Positions 18,930 through 28,149 of a DNA stretch of 64,000 bases are shown here, in pieces (position 1 is the stretch's first letter; each line of letters starts with the position of its first letter). The position numbers and the translations under genes were made by a program. Origin of the DNA: Dictyobacter formicarum (GTDB lineage: Bacteria; Chloroflexota; Ktedonobacteria; Ktedonobacterales; Ktedonobacteraceae); NCBI RefSeq assembly GCF_016587435.1, contig NZ_BNJJ01000007.1, positions 310,001 to 374,000 of the forward strand. Direction: 5' to 3'. The notes under the pieces are model-generated. The model saw only the letters and a list, made by a program, of their open reading frames with translations, did no database searches and was not told the DNA's origin.

Positions 18930-20480
18930 TTGAGCGTAGATTATCTTTCAGAAATGCCCACGCGGGTAATTATTAGTGGACAAGCATTGAGTTTTGCCGA
19001 TATCGTGGCGGTCGCCAGGCAGCATGCGCCGGTCACTATCAGTGATGAGGCGCTGGAGAAAATCAGGGCCGCCCGCATGGTCATCGATCGGCTGGCCGTG
19101 GATGACAGCAAGAAGGTCTACGGCATCACTACGGGCTTTGGACACCTGAGCAAGATGCGTATCTCCTCCGATCAACAGGTCGAGCTACAATACAATCTGA
19201 TTCGCAGCCATGCGGCAGGCGTCGGCGAACCACTCTCAGAAGAGGTGACGCGCGCTATGATGGTGTTGCTGGCCGCCAGCCTGGCCCGGGGCCACTCCGG
19301 CGTGCATGCCGAAATTGTGCTGACGCTGGCGGACATGCTCAACGCGGGTATCTGTCCGCTGATTCCCTCGCGCGGCTCGGTGGGTGCCAGTGGCGACCTG
19401 GCTCCATTGTCCCATCTCGCCTTGACCCTGATCGGCGAGGGCGAAGCTATCTATCAAGGCCAAAAGTTGAGCGGAGCCCAGGCACTGGAGCAGGCGGGGC
19501 TCAAACCGATCAGCCTGCATACAAAAGAGGGGCTGGCGCTGATCAATGGCACGCATCTGATGGAGGCCATCGCGGTCCTGGCTATCGTCGATGCCCAGGT
19601 AGCGGTGCGCAGCGCCGAGGTAGCCTGCGCCATGAGCCTGGAAGGTCTGCTGGGAAGCCATGTGCCGCTGGACCCACGCATCCATCAGCGCCGGGGACAG
19701 GCGGGACAGATCGTGAGCGCGACCCGGCTCAGGCAGCTGGTGCGCGATAGCGCGCTGAATGCTAGCCACCAGAACTGCGCGCGCGTGCAGGATCCTTATA
19801 CGCTGCGCTGCGCCCCACAGGTCATCGGAGCTGTGCGCGACGCCATCGAATATTGCGCCACCATCTTTGAGCGCGAATTGCACGCTGTGACCGATAATCC
19901 ACTTATTTTCCCTGATGAAGGCGATGTACTCAGCGGCGGCAACTTCCATGGGCAACCACTGGCCCTGGCTCTGGACATGCTGGCCATTGCCCTGGCCCAG
20001 CTGGCCAGCTTCTCCGAGCGCCGCGTCTACAACGTCATTGGCCCGCACGACTGGGAAGAAAAGGGGGCTGAGACCACTCTCTTCCTCACGCCGCATCCCG
20101 GCCTGCACTCGGGTCTGATGATCGCCCAGTATGTGGCCGCCTCGCTGGTCAACGAGATCAAGGTCCTGGCCCATCCGGCCAGCATCGATTCGATTCCAAC
20201 TTCGGCCGGCATGGAAGACTTTGTCAGCATGGGCGTCACCAGCGCCCACAAGCTGCGCCGCGTCATCGAGCAGACCCAGCAGGTGCTGGCGATTGAGCTG
20301 CTTTGCGCGGCCCAGTTGCTCGATTTCCGCCTGCCTCTCCTGCCTGGCTCTGGGGTGCAGCAGGCCAGGGAGCTGGTGCGCGCCCATGTCGCGACCCTGA
20401 AAGAGGATCGCGTGCTCTCCCAAGATATCGAGGCGCTCGTCCAGCTCACTCAATCCGGCCAGGTGGCCGAAATCGAATAG
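18930..20480 (+). CDS. hutH: Histidine ammonia-lyase HutH
   Basis: 516 residues, the normal length. The MIO-forming Ala-Ser-Gly triad lies in SRGSVGASGDLAPLSHLAL, and NDNPLIF-type (VTDNPLIF) and GSVGASGDL signatures are present. It removes ammonia from L-histidine to give trans-urocanate. It starts at TTG (18930) with AAAGGA six bases upstream; ATG at 18954 is an alternative. It follows hutU by 91 bases and precedes hutI by 77, in one transcription direction. Confidence 0.97.
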   Translation: MSVDYLSEMPTRVIISGQALSFADIVAVARQHAPVTISDEALEKIRAARMVIDRLAVDDSKKVYGITTGFGHLSKMRISSDQQVELQYNLIRSHAAGVGEPLSEEVTRAMMVLLAASLARGHSGVHAEIVLTLADMLNAGICPLIPSRGSVGASGDLAPLSHLALTLIGEGEAIYQGQKLSGAQALEQAGLKPISLHTKEGLALINGTHLMEAIAVLAIVDAQVAVRSAEVACAMSLEGLLGSHVPLDPRIHQRRGQAGQIVSATRLRQLVRDSALNASHQNCARVQDPYTLRCAPQVIGAVRDAIEYCATIFERELHAVTDNPLIFPDEGDVLSGGNFHGQPLALALDMLAIALAQLASFSERRVYNVIGPHDWEEKGAETTLFLTPHPGLHSGLMIAQYVAASLVNEIKVLAHPASIDSIPTSAGMEDFVSMGVTSAHKLRRVIEQTQQVLAIELLCAAQLLDFRLPLLPGSGVQQARELVRAHVATLKEDRVLSQDIEALVQLTQSGQVAEIE

Positions 20481-20557
20481 AAGAGACCATGTGGAGGTGC
20501 CTGCCCGTCAAAGCCAGGCACCTCGCATCTGCCAGTTTATCAAAGGGGATACGCAAA

Positions 20558-21817
20558 GTGGAACAACAGCAGCGACAGGTCAGAGCCATAGTGCGCAATA
20601 TTGGGCAACTGGTCAGCGTGGCACAAGCTCCCATTGCCGGCGCCAGTGGGCCGTTACAGGTATTGACGAACACAGCCATCATCGTCGATGACGAGGGCAA
20701 TATCAGCTGGATCGGACCCGATCAGGATGTCGATGAACAGCTTGCCAGCTCTGAGCCGCAGCAAGTCAATATTGTGGATGCTTATGGCTGTGTGATCACG
20801 CCTGGCTTTGTGGACTCGCATACACACCTGGTATTTGCTGGCGACCGGGCCGAAGAGTTTCATCTGCGCCGCCAGGGCATCAGCTACGGTGAGCTGCTGA
20901 GGCAGGGGCGCGGCATTTTGACGACCATGAACGCGACGCGCAATGCCAGCTCAGAGGTGCTGCTGGACCTGGCGGTCGAGCGCCTGGCTGCGGTGCGCGC
21001 CCACGGCACAACGACCGTCGAGATCAAAACCGGCTATGGCCTGAACGTGGAGGCAGAAGAGCGTTGCCTGCGTATCATCAACGATCTGAACAGTAGCCCT
21101 TCCCTCCCTCATGAGCACATCCGAGTGGTGCCGACCTTTCTGGGCGCCCATAGCGTGCCCCCCGAGTACCGCACACAGCGCGCGGCCTATGTCGACCTGG
21201 TGGTCGAAGAGATGTTGCCGACCTTTGCCGAAATGGCCCGCTTCTGCGATGTCTACTGCGAGCGCGAAGCCTTCTCTGTGGCTGAGTGCCGGCGTATCCT
21301 GACGCGTGCCAAAGAGCTAGGCTACCAGCTCAAGGTCCATGCCGACCAGCTCAGTCCCTCGGGCGGCAGCCAACTGGCCGCCGAACTGGGAGCCGTCTCG
21401 GCCGATCACCTGGATTATGCCAGCGACGCCGACCTGGATGCTATGCGCGCGGCCGGGGTGATCGCCACCTTGCTACCCGGCTGCTCTTATACCCTGCGCA
21501 GCCCCTATCCTTCCGCCCGCCGCCTGCGCGACCATGGACTCACGGTCGCCCTGGCCACCGATTATAATCCCGGCACCTCATACAGCGAAAACATGCAGAT
21601 GATGCTTGGCCTGGCCATGTCCGCCATGGGGATGAGCCTGGAAGAGGCGTTGAGCGCCGCCACCATCAACGGCGCTCGCGCCCTGGCGCTTCAGGACCAG
21701 ATTGGCAGCCTGGAAATCGGCAAGCGCTGCGAGCTAGCGCTGTGGTCGATTCACGACTATCACGAGATCGGCTACCACTTTGGCACCAATCTCGTTCAAT
21801 CCATCCTGGTCCTCTAG
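20558..21817 (+). CDS. hutI: Imidazolonepropionase HutI
   Basis: 419 residues from the GTG at 20558, chosen for AAGGGG nine bases upstream and the normal family length; the open frame overlaps hutH further back. It shows the metal site GFVDSHTHLVFAGDRAEEFH, then HADQLSPSGGSQLAAELGAV and LATDYNPGTS. It hydrolyses 4-imidazolone-5-propionate to N-formimino-L-glutamate, the HutF substrate. It is last in the cluster, and its stop codon sits in the loop of a 13-bp hairpin. Confidence 0.97.
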   Translation: MEQQQRQVRAIVRNIGQLVSVAQAPIAGASGPLQVLTNTAIIVDDEGNISWIGPDQDVDEQLASSEPQQVNIVDAYGCVITPGFVDSHTHLVFAGDRAEEFHLRRQGISYGELLRQGRGILTTMNATRNASSEVLLDLAVERLAAVRAHGTTTVEIKTGYGLNVEAEERCLRIINDLNSSPSLPHEHIRVVPTFLGAHSVPPEYRTQRAAYVDLVVEEMLPTFAEMARFCDVYCEREAFSVAECRRILTRAKELGYQLKVHADQLSPSGGSQLAAELGAVSADHLDYASDADLDAMRAAGVIATLLPGCSYTLRSPYPSARRLRDHGLTVALATDYNPGTSYSENMQMMLGLAMSAMGMSLEEALSAATINGARALALQDQIGSLEIGKRCELALWSIHDYHEIGYHFGTNLVQSILVL

Positions 21818-21835
21818 TCCTCGACCAGGATGGAT
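21799..21835 (+). terminator. Hairpin overlapping the hutI stop
   Basis: Perfect 13-bp arms (21799-21811 and 21823-21835) around an 11-base loop that contains the TAG stop. No clear T-run follows, so the role is termination or mRNA protection at the operon end. Confidence 0.55.
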
Positions 21836-21848
21836 CCAGAATACATCT

Positions 21849-22072
21849 TTATTGGTCCATGAAGGTGGTGTAGACCTGCTCAAGGATACCCGGGCTCAAC
21901 TTTGAGCGTACTATGCGGACGAAGAATTGCTCGAAGGTCTCCCCATGGGCATTGTACTGCTCCTGCTACATGGCCACATAGATGCAGGCGGCGAAAACAT
22001 GCAGCCCCTCATCCTCCATAAGCCAGCGTTCACGCGCCTTGCACAGAAGCTAAATTGTTCATCCGAAAGCAT
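21849..22072 (-). pseudogene. Decayed gene relic of unknown family
   Basis: On the minus strand an ATG at 22072 follows AAAGGGGG, then coding-like sequence continues with one frameshift near 22032 and one in-frame TAG near 21990, ending QVYTTFMDQ at 21849. Readable pieces include ERWLMEDEGLHVFAACIYVA and FEQFFVRIVRSKLSPGILEQ. The family is not recognised. The region 22073-22369 is AT-rich, with no gene. Confidence 0.5.
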
Positions 22073-22369
22073 ATGGTCCCCCTTTGCCGCTCATTATATA
22101 CATGTTGCACGAGAGAGCCAGAATACGACACTTTTCTTGCGGCAATTCTATTTTTTTAATCCATTGTATAAATATGTTTCTCACAAAGATACTTGCTAAT
22201 GACATTTTTGATAGACTATGTCATCTTATCCCAACCGTATCTCGAATAGATATAATTATAGCTAATCTTTACCTTTTACCCCTATTTTCCTTGATTTATA
22301 CATATGAATTAACTTATATTATGATAAGCACAACAATAAATTGCTTGTAAAGGATATACACCAAAACAT

Positions 22370-23306
22370 ATGAAACGTCCTTCTTTTTTTACTCTGGTCG
22401 CTATCTTATCTCTTCTTTCACTACTTATAGTTGCTTGTGGAAATCCAATCGCAGAAACTCAGGCCTCAACTACACCGGCCTCGACGAAAACTACGTTCGC
22501 AAACCGCATGGACCAAAGCATAACAAATGTTGATCGCGTACCGTCTCCAACGGCGACCGCGGCAGCCCAGAACGTTCCCGATCCAACACCAACCGTGGAT
22601 CCAATGAAAACCCTGACTATATCCTGGAATGCAATGCCTTCAACTATCTATACAGTTGGTGTTGCCAACGTGCGCAGCATCCCCTTTACCGGCGGCTATA
22701 TTATTAAAACTGTAGCGGCTGCGCAGGCCTTGACGGTTTATGGAACGGTCAATGGGGAGAATTTTGAGCAATGGACCTCTCTGGTATCGCGTCTCAGATC
22801 AAACCAGTACGCCCCAATATATCTATAGTGAACTGGTCAGCACCACTAAACCTGTACCAGTAGTAACAACAGGACCCACCACTACCCCGGGAAAAGTTAT
22901 TAAGGTTAATCTAACCGCGCAAAATATCTCGGCCTATGAAAATGGTACGCTGGTACATCAAAATCTGATCACCAGCGGGCAACCGGGTCTGCTAACGCCA
23001 ACTGGTACATTCCAGATTATCAGTAAATTGCATCCAGCCACCTTCTACTCTCCCTGGCCCAAAGGCTCGCCCTACTATTATGATCCACTGCACATCAACT
23101 ACGCCTTAGGTTTCCAGGGCACACTACTCTTCCTGCACGACGCCACCTGGCGCGGAAGCGACTTTGGACCCGGCACCAATGTGCCGCATACCGTCAATGG
23201 TACCCAGATGACCGGCTCCCATGGCTGCGTCGAAATGTCCGTCGACAATGCCCTCTGGTTCTACAACTGGGCCCCCATCGGAACACCTCTGGTTATCTCC
23301 TATTGA
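22370..23306 (+). pseudogene. L,D-transpeptidase lipoprotein with SH3-like domain, broken by a frameshift
   Basis: Frame 1 (22370-22828) begins with a lipoprotein signal (lipobox LLIVACG), a Thr/Pro-rich spacer and an SH3b-like domain up to NGENFEQW. The sense then switches frame near 22775: LWYRVSDQTSTPQY completes the SH3-like domain and leads to a YkuD L,D-transpeptidase domain ending with the catalytic GSHGCVEM. An intact version would form 3-3 peptidoglycan cross-links outside the membrane. One single-base indel explains everything, so it is either a recent mutation or a sequencing error. Two separate genes are unlikely, since the split falls inside one domain. Confidence 0.85.
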
Positions 23307-23310
23307 TATA

Positions 23311-23386
23311 CGAGGCATACCCCTTGCGGGCGTTTCAATCTTTGCCGTGCGTTGCCGAACGGGAAGCAAGGAAGCGCCCGCAAGGG
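23311..23386. repeat. Family-1 repeat pair, right unit interrupted by the IS
   Basis: A degenerate left unit (CCCCTTGCGGGCG, 23320-23332) faces a right unit, GAAGCGCCCGCAAGGG (23371-23386), which continues after the IS at 24869. Joining the flanks restores GCGCCC-GCAAG-GGGCGC followed by ACCTAC, a perfect family-1 hairpin. Confidence 0.85.
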
Positions 23387-24859
23387 CATTGACTCCAACT
23401 AATTCAGGGGTGACTTGAAAATGACAAAAAAAACGAGGATAATACTTGTAAAACACTTTCTCTCCACAGAAAGGATCATCCTCGTTATGTCCCATGATAC
23501 ATCATTGCAGCACCTCTTGCCACCCCCTGATCAGACCAAGGAACTGCTCGGCCAGTTCCTGCACGATGCCGCCTGTGATCTAGCTGCGTCCTCGACGGCC
23601 TTGAAGAAACGGGGACGCCCTTTCCAGGTGTCCTGGCTGTTGTTGAGTCTGGGGTGTTTGTGGTGTTTGCTGCGGGGCTGGACTTCCCAATTGGACCTCT
23701 GGCGTCTGATCAGCGGGTTCGGTCTGGGCCCTTTCGCTCCGGTAGCGGTCGTGGATCAAGCCATCTACAATCGCTTGCAGGAGAAAGGCTCCTGGATGAT
23801 GCAGCAGTTGTGTGCTCAGATGACCCAGTGGTTGGGGACACGCATGATCCCCTACGAGGACCGCTCGCTCGCTTCCTTTGCCTCTGAGGTGCTGGCCTTG
23901 GATGAGTCGACCCTGGATGCCTTGAAGCGTTGGGTCCCTGATCTGCAAGGGCTTCCCGCCGGCCATTCGCAGTTGCTGGCCGGACGCTTGAGTTGTTTGT
24001 TTGACATCCGGCGTCAACAATGGAAACGCATTGATCTGCTGCCCAACGCGGTGGCCAATTGTCAGGCCCATGCCAAAGAGATGGTCAAAAGTGTGCGCAA
24101 GGGAGCCTTGCTGCTCTTTGATCTGGGATACTACAACTATGCCTGGTTTGATAGCTTGACCAACGCGGGCATCTGGTGGGTCAGTCGGGTGCGCAGCAAT
24201 GGCAGTTGGAGCATGGAACATATCCTGGTGCAGCGCGATGGCTATTTCGAAGCGCTGGTGTTCATGGGCAAATATCGCTCCGATCGCTGTCAACATCTGG
24301 TGCGCCTGGTGCGCTATCGCTATCGGGGCATCTGGTACACCTACATCTGTAATATCTGGGATCCTCGGATGCTCAGTGGCGCCGATATTGTCCGCTTGTA
24401 CGCGCGGAGATGGGACATAGAGCTGGGCTTCCGGGTGTTGAAAGACTATTTGCAGATGCGCTTCATGATCAGCTCGAAGCCGGAGGTGCTGGGAGCCCAA
24501 ATCTGGGGCAGTGTGCTGCTGGCGCAACTGCTGCATGCCTTGCATGTGCGTGTCGCGGCTGAGGCCGGGGTCGATCTCTTTGACGTGTCTCTGGAGCTCT
24601 TGATCCGCTATCTGCCCACCTGCCTGGCGCACGGCATCGATATCGGGCAGGTGATCCAAGAGAAGGGACGAGCGCTGGGGTTCGTCCGTCCCAGCACCCG
24701 AACCCGACACGAGTTGCCGCACATCAGCTGGCACGAGGTGACCTGGCCGCCAGTGGATCTGCAATGGATGCAGAAGCCACGCTATGCCGTTGATGCCGAC
24801 CCCAATCGTCGGGGGTCCTCCTCCAAAAAGAAGAAGGAATGAATTAGTTGGAGTCAATG
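23387..24859 (+). mobile_element. IS4-type insertion sequence, 1,473 bp, complete
   Basis: Perfect 20-bp terminal inverted repeats (CATTGACTCCAACTAATTCA at 23387 and its complement ending at 24859) flank one transposase gene. The 9-bp sequence CCGCAAGGG is duplicated at 23378-23386 and 24860-24868, a length usual for IS4/IS10-like elements. The target is the loop and inner stem of a family-1 hairpin. Intact ends, duplication and reading frame suggest a recent insertion. Confidence 0.95.
23487..24842 (+). CDS. IS4-family DDE transposase
   Basis: 451 residues from the ATG at 23487; TTG (23415) and ATG (23421) in the same frame are alternatives. DDE residues are visible: Asp in LALDESTLDAL, Asp in LLFDLGYYNYAWFD, and Glu in the Y-R-E signature YARRWDIELGFRVLKDYLQM. 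It cuts and pastes the surrounding IS. An inverted repeat, AACGAGGAT (23432-23440) with ATCCTCGTT (23478-23486), ends exactly at the start codon and could block translation from read-through transcripts, a known IS self-restraint. The stop overlaps the right terminal repeat. Confidence 0.93.
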   Translation: MSHDTSLQHLLPPPDQTKELLGQFLHDAACDLAASSTALKKRGRPFQVSWLLLSLGCLWCLLRGWTSQLDLWRLISGFGLGPFAPVAVVDQAIYNRLQEKGSWMMQQLCAQMTQWLGTRMIPYEDRSLASFASEVLALDESTLDALKRWVPDLQGLPAGHSQLLAGRLSCLFDIRRQQWKRIDLLPNAVANCQAHAKEMVKSVRKGALLLFDLGYYNYAWFDSLTNAGIWWVSRVRSNGSWSMEHILVQRDGYFEALVFMGKYRSDRCQHLVRLVRYRYRGIWYTYICNIWDPRMLSGADIVRLYARRWDIELGFRVLKDYLQMRFMISSKPEVLGAQIWGSVLLAQLLHALHVRVAAEAGVDLFDVSLELLIRYLPTCLAHGIDIGQVIQEKGRALGFVRPSTRTRHELPHISWHEVTWPPVDLQWMQKPRYAVDADPNRRGSSSKKKKE

Positions 24860-24874
24860 CCGCAAGGGGCGCAC

Positions 24875-25495
24875 CTACGACGGCGACGAGGCCGGGACCC
24901 TGTCTATGGGAGGATGCGTGAGGTAGGGATGCAGGCGGGCGCGCGCTGAGAGCTCAAAGTTATCATAAGCCAGGGCCATCGAGGCAATGGCAGCCGCCGC
25001 ATTGGTCAGGATACGCTCCGTCACAACGTTGATACTGGTAATTTCAACCACCGAATACATAATAGAGATATCCATCGCTCCCACAAATGGTCGCACATCG
25101 CCCGAAGCCAGCGAGGAAACCAGCAACTTTGGCACTCCCAGAGGCAAGGCCTTCATGGCGCTGGTCGCCAGCCTGGATCCTCCACCGCCACCAATGGCCA
25201 TGATGCCGTGCAGGCGTCCACGAGCAAATAGCTCGACGGCCATAGCAGTCGCGCCTTTCGCCATCATTTTGATGGCTGTGGTCTGATCGGCATGTTCGAG
25301 TTGAGCAATATCGATATGAGCAGCTCGCGCAACCGCCTCCCTGGAAATATCGGGCTGGATCTGTGGCACTCCTTTGCTGCCAGCATCCATCAAAACAACT
25401 TTACATTGAGCAGCCTGGATACAATCGCGTACATAGGCATACTCCAGTCCCCTGGTATCCAATGTTCCAAGCAGTACAACTGTCGTCATCTGCAC
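24875..25495 (-). pseudogene. UPF0261 (Tm-1-like ATP-binding) protein, N-terminal half only
   Basis: 206 residues matching the N-terminal domain of UPF0261/Tm-1-like proteins (VVLLGTLDTRGLEYAYVRD at the start; IMAIGGGGGSRLATSAMKAL; GDVRPFVGAMDISIMYSVVE). Complete members are about 400 residues, so the C-terminal domain is missing. The reading frame ends at a TAG supplied by the GTAGGT of a family-1 repeat, seven bases from the IS target duplication. The gene was probably cut by repeat-associated rearrangement. A shortened product may still be made, but function is doubtful. Confidence 0.75.
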
Positions 25496-25867
25496 ACTTC
25501 CTTATAAAGAATAAGGATCAACATGGCCGCGAGCTCCTGATCACCGCCAGTTCCATAACTGGCCCGGGTACCACGTTATAAGCTCGCAGGCCCAGTGATC
25601 ATGACATGACAATGACAATAATGCGTTAAACTAGCAACAGCTCTACTCAGTAATCGCCCAGGAACAACCTGTCTGAAAAACGCTGTGGCAGCCTATCTCT
25701 TCGTTTCCAACGAGAATACGCGCAGGATGCGACAGCCCTTAAAAAATATCCAACATAGTAAGTATATACCATATATACAAGGCGTATGACCAGTGACTTT
25801 CGCGAGCATGAAAGTAAAAATCGGGTTTTTTATCAAGCTTTTTTTAGAGAGTATCTGAAAGCCATGC

Positions 25868-26020
25868 GGTTCGCGCCTGCGGCCCCTGACGATTCGCACC
25901 TTCGGTGCTCAAAACAGTTGTAATTGGTGGTGCATAGTGTGCGCGTTGCGCACACTATGCACCACCAATTACAAAGGATATGGCCCTCGCGGGCGCTGAC
26001 GCGCGAAGGCCACACCTACG
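25868..26020. repeat. Composite long-hairpin element (family 2), copy 3, inverted
   Basis: On the minus strand it reads in the same order as copies 1 and 2. It has a perfect 27-bp hairpin (25918-25944/25948-25974, loop GTT), a short hairpin GCACC-TTC-GGTGC (25896-25908) and a second GCGCC-TGC-GGC motif at 25873. The GC-rich partner lies at about 25986-26004. The rest of 25496-26075 shows no gene. Confidence 0.8.
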
Positions 26021-26075
26021 AGTGTTCTCTTTTCTGACTGCTTTTTCGAGCTGGAAGGACGCTGGGCACGCGCTA

Positions 26076-26696
26076 TCAGGGTTGCGTATCCAGGTCGCGC
26101 AGGACGGTTTGGAGGTCGTTGAGGAGATATGAGATAGCCTGGATCAGGGGTTCCTGGGGTTGTTGGGATTGCAGCGTGGCCAGGCGCTGGCGGGCGGCCT
26201 GCACAAAGGCGTTATAAAACCAGAGTTTTTCGGTTTTGCCGGTGCTAAAGGCTGCGTAGGCCTGCGCACCATCGAGCTGCACCTGCTTGCGCAGGTCACG
26301 CGCGTTGTGGAGCTTGTCCGCGCACTTGATCAAGAGGGCATAGAGAGAGGCCGAATGTACCTGCTGTAAATAACCTTCCTTGCGCTCACGCCAGGGTGCC
26401 TTGATAGGGCCGCCCGTGCCGGGCTCGGTGCATTCCTCGACCAGAAGCAGCACCTCATCCCCCAGTTGCTCCTGGATCAACGCACGCGTCCCGGCACCTT
26501 GATCTTCAATAGCATCGTGCAACAAGGCTGCCGCGACAGCAGCATCAGGAGCACCATTGGACATCACCATGCCCGCTACTTCCATGAGGTGTCCCAAATA
26601 AGGAGTATTAGGGACCAGCGAGGCTTTACGCGTCTGCGTTGCGTGCAACTCTGCGGCCAGTAAAAAGGCGCGCGTCACCAGTGTATCCATCGGCAT
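26076..26696 (-). CDS. HD-domain hydrolase, RelA/SpoT-hydrolase-like
   Basis: 206 residues from the ATG at 26696, chosen for GAAGGGA six bases upstream; the frame stays open to 26732. It has the HD signature in order: HLMEVAGMV, ALLHDAIEDQ, and KCADKLHNARDL. This pattern is that of the SpoT/MESH1-like hydrolases that remove pyrophosphate from ppGpp, but no synthetase or TGS/ACT domain follows, so a stand-alone small alarmone hydrolase or other nucleotide phosphohydrolase is possible. The metal is probably Mn2+ (family knowledge). Confidence 0.85.
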   Translation of the reverse strand: MPMDTLVTRAFLLAAELHATQTRKASLVPNTPYLGHLMEVAGMVMSNGAPDAAVAAALLHDAIEDQGAGTRALIQEQLGDEVLLLVEECTEPGTGGPIKAPWRERKEGYLQQVHSASLYALLIKCADKLHNARDLRKQVQLDGAQAYAAFSTGKTEKLWFYNAFVQAARQRLATLQSQQPQEPLIQAISYLLNDLQTVLRDLDTQP

Positions 26697-26768
26697 CGAT
26701 TCCCTTCTGATCGCTATGCATACTATATACACACATCATTGCATATATCATCGCAGCCAGCCAGCCGA

Positions 26769-27260
26769 TTAGAAAAAGGGGCGAAATGTATAGAGCATAT
26801 ATTCGCCAATTTTCCAGTAGAATGGGCGCCTGGCCCATTGTTTTAGTGTGAGCTCGCGGGCACGCGAGGTGTCGTATTCAAAGATCTTCTCCATCTCTCT
26901 GGCCACATCTTCGTCATAAAATTCTATGTTGACCTCGAAGTTGCCCATCATACTCAGGCGATCCACGTTGGCGGCGCCGACCGTGGACCACTCGCCGTCA
27001 GCGGTGGCTGTCTTTGCATGTATCATAGCATCCGAGTACAGCAATAAGCGAATACCGTGCTTCAGGCACTGGGTATAAAAGCCATGTGAAAGCCAGTCGG
27101 CAACGATATGGTTGGAGACCGCCGGAATCAGAATGCGCACATCGATCCCACGCTGGACCGCTTTGATCAGGGCATGCAAAATAGTATCTTCGCTCCTGGC
27201 ATAGAGTTCAGGGCACACAACTCCCACTATTAATAAGAAGTATCGACGCGGCGCATACAT
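26769..27260 (-). pseudogene. C-terminal fragment of a cardiolipin-synthase-like phospholipase D
   Basis: 163 codons carrying the second HKD motif (MIHAKTATADGEWSTVGAAN) and the family tail (RLSMMGNFEVNIEFYDEDVA). The first HKD motif and membrane helices of a normal 400-480-residue cardiolipin synthase are absent, and the N-terminal 25 residues do not match the family. It is most likely a 5'-deleted pseudogene. Its C-terminus is intact and ends FRPFF. Confidence 0.75.
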
Positions 27261-27857
27261 TTGTCACACTTCCACAGATGAATTTGCCATCCGGCTTCTT
27301 TCGGCTTCTTTAAAAAATGATTTTTCCCAACCAACAACGATGGTAAAAAGCGCCCCTGCTTTATCCACATTTCAGATTGCTTTTTTATCGACATACATAA
27401 ATAGATGATCTTCTTCGCGGCATATATTTATTTTAAACCGATCAGTTTACTGATAGTGGATAGCTTCACAGTGTAATTGTGAAGCGCTAGATTGTTAGTC
27501 TACTTGCTTTCGGCTAAACTACTCACATAAGATACTTCTCCATTGAGAATATCGCCTTCAGTACATGAACAACTTAATAGCATAGCGCATCACTTCAAGA
27601 TTAGTTTTCAATCTGATGGCAAGATCTCCATCGGGCTCTCCTCTTATGATAAAGGAAAGCATTTACACTTATAGTGTCAGATACAGCGCTATCAAAACAC
27701 AACATTAAACATATTGTGTAGAACATCACACTGTAACTGTGAGCCGTCAGATTGCAGCAAGCGACCATTGAATGTAGACTACCTGCATATGCTACTTCCC
27801 ACTTCGGAAGTACGCAATACGCAACAGCAACAATGCTTAAACAGAAAGGTATAGCCC
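27261..27857. promoter_or_regulatory. AT-rich regulatory region with twin palindromes upstream of the peptide genes
   Basis: No gene. TCACAGTGTAATTGTGA (27466-27482) and TCACACTGTAACTGTGA (27726-27742) are matching 17-bp palindromic sites, 260 bases apart, with further similar sequence after each. ATCAGT-TT-ACTGAT (27441-27454) is another perfect palindrome. They are likely binding sites for a dimeric regulator of the double-glycine peptide genes. No regulator gene is adjacent. Confidence 0.6.
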
Positions 27858-28085
27858 ATGATGAACAAGAAAAATATGCCATTAACACCAGAAGCCATCG
27901 CCACTGAGCAACAGAGTATGGTTGAATTGAACGAGCAGGATCTTGAGAATGTCAGCGGGGGATGGGGAGACTTCGATGAAGGCTTCGGTTTTGGCCAGAG
28001 CCAATCGTTTGAAAAGACCGTTATTATCAAGCGCCGTGCGTCTGCGTCTCGCTACGGTTATTCCGACTTTGATGGCGGTTGGTAG
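27858..28085 (+). CDS. Double-glycine leader peptide 1 (RiPP/bacteriocin-like precursor)
   Basis: 75 residues. A leader of 35 residues ends with the exporter-recognition pattern ELNEQDLENVSGG. The predicted 40-residue core is aromatic- and Gly-rich (WGDFDEGFGFG), has a basic middle (KTVIIKRR) and ends DFDGGW; it has no Cys. The C39-peptidase exporter 1.7 kb downstream should cleave after GG and export it. No modifying enzyme is adjacent. AGAAAGG lies before tandem ATG codons, so the exact start may be one codon later. Confidence 0.85.
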   Translation: MMNKKNMPLTPEAIATEQQSMVELNEQDLENVSGGWGDFDEGFGFGQSQSFEKTVIIKRRASASRYGYSDFDGGW

Positions 28086-28149
28086 TCGTCTGATATCGGA
28101 AGTACGCAATACGCAACAGCAACAATGCTTAAACAGAAAGGTATAGCCC

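Noticed and set aside
19236..20453. 405-codon open frame antisense to hutH
   Set aside because: The plus strand encodes a complete histidine ammonia-lyase with its catalytic triad; the antisense frame shows no motif.
21927..22199. 90-codon plus-strand frame after hutI
   Set aside because: No ribosome-binding site or motif; the minus strand carries a more convincing decayed gene.
22370..22828. Stand-alone SH3-domain lipoprotein gene
   Set aside because: The domain is cut in its middle and continues in the next frame into a transpeptidase, so it is one broken gene.
23580..24857. 425-codon open frame antisense to the transposase
   Set aside because: It mirrors the IS transposase codon by codon, has no ribosome-binding site or domain, and arises from GC-biased codon use.
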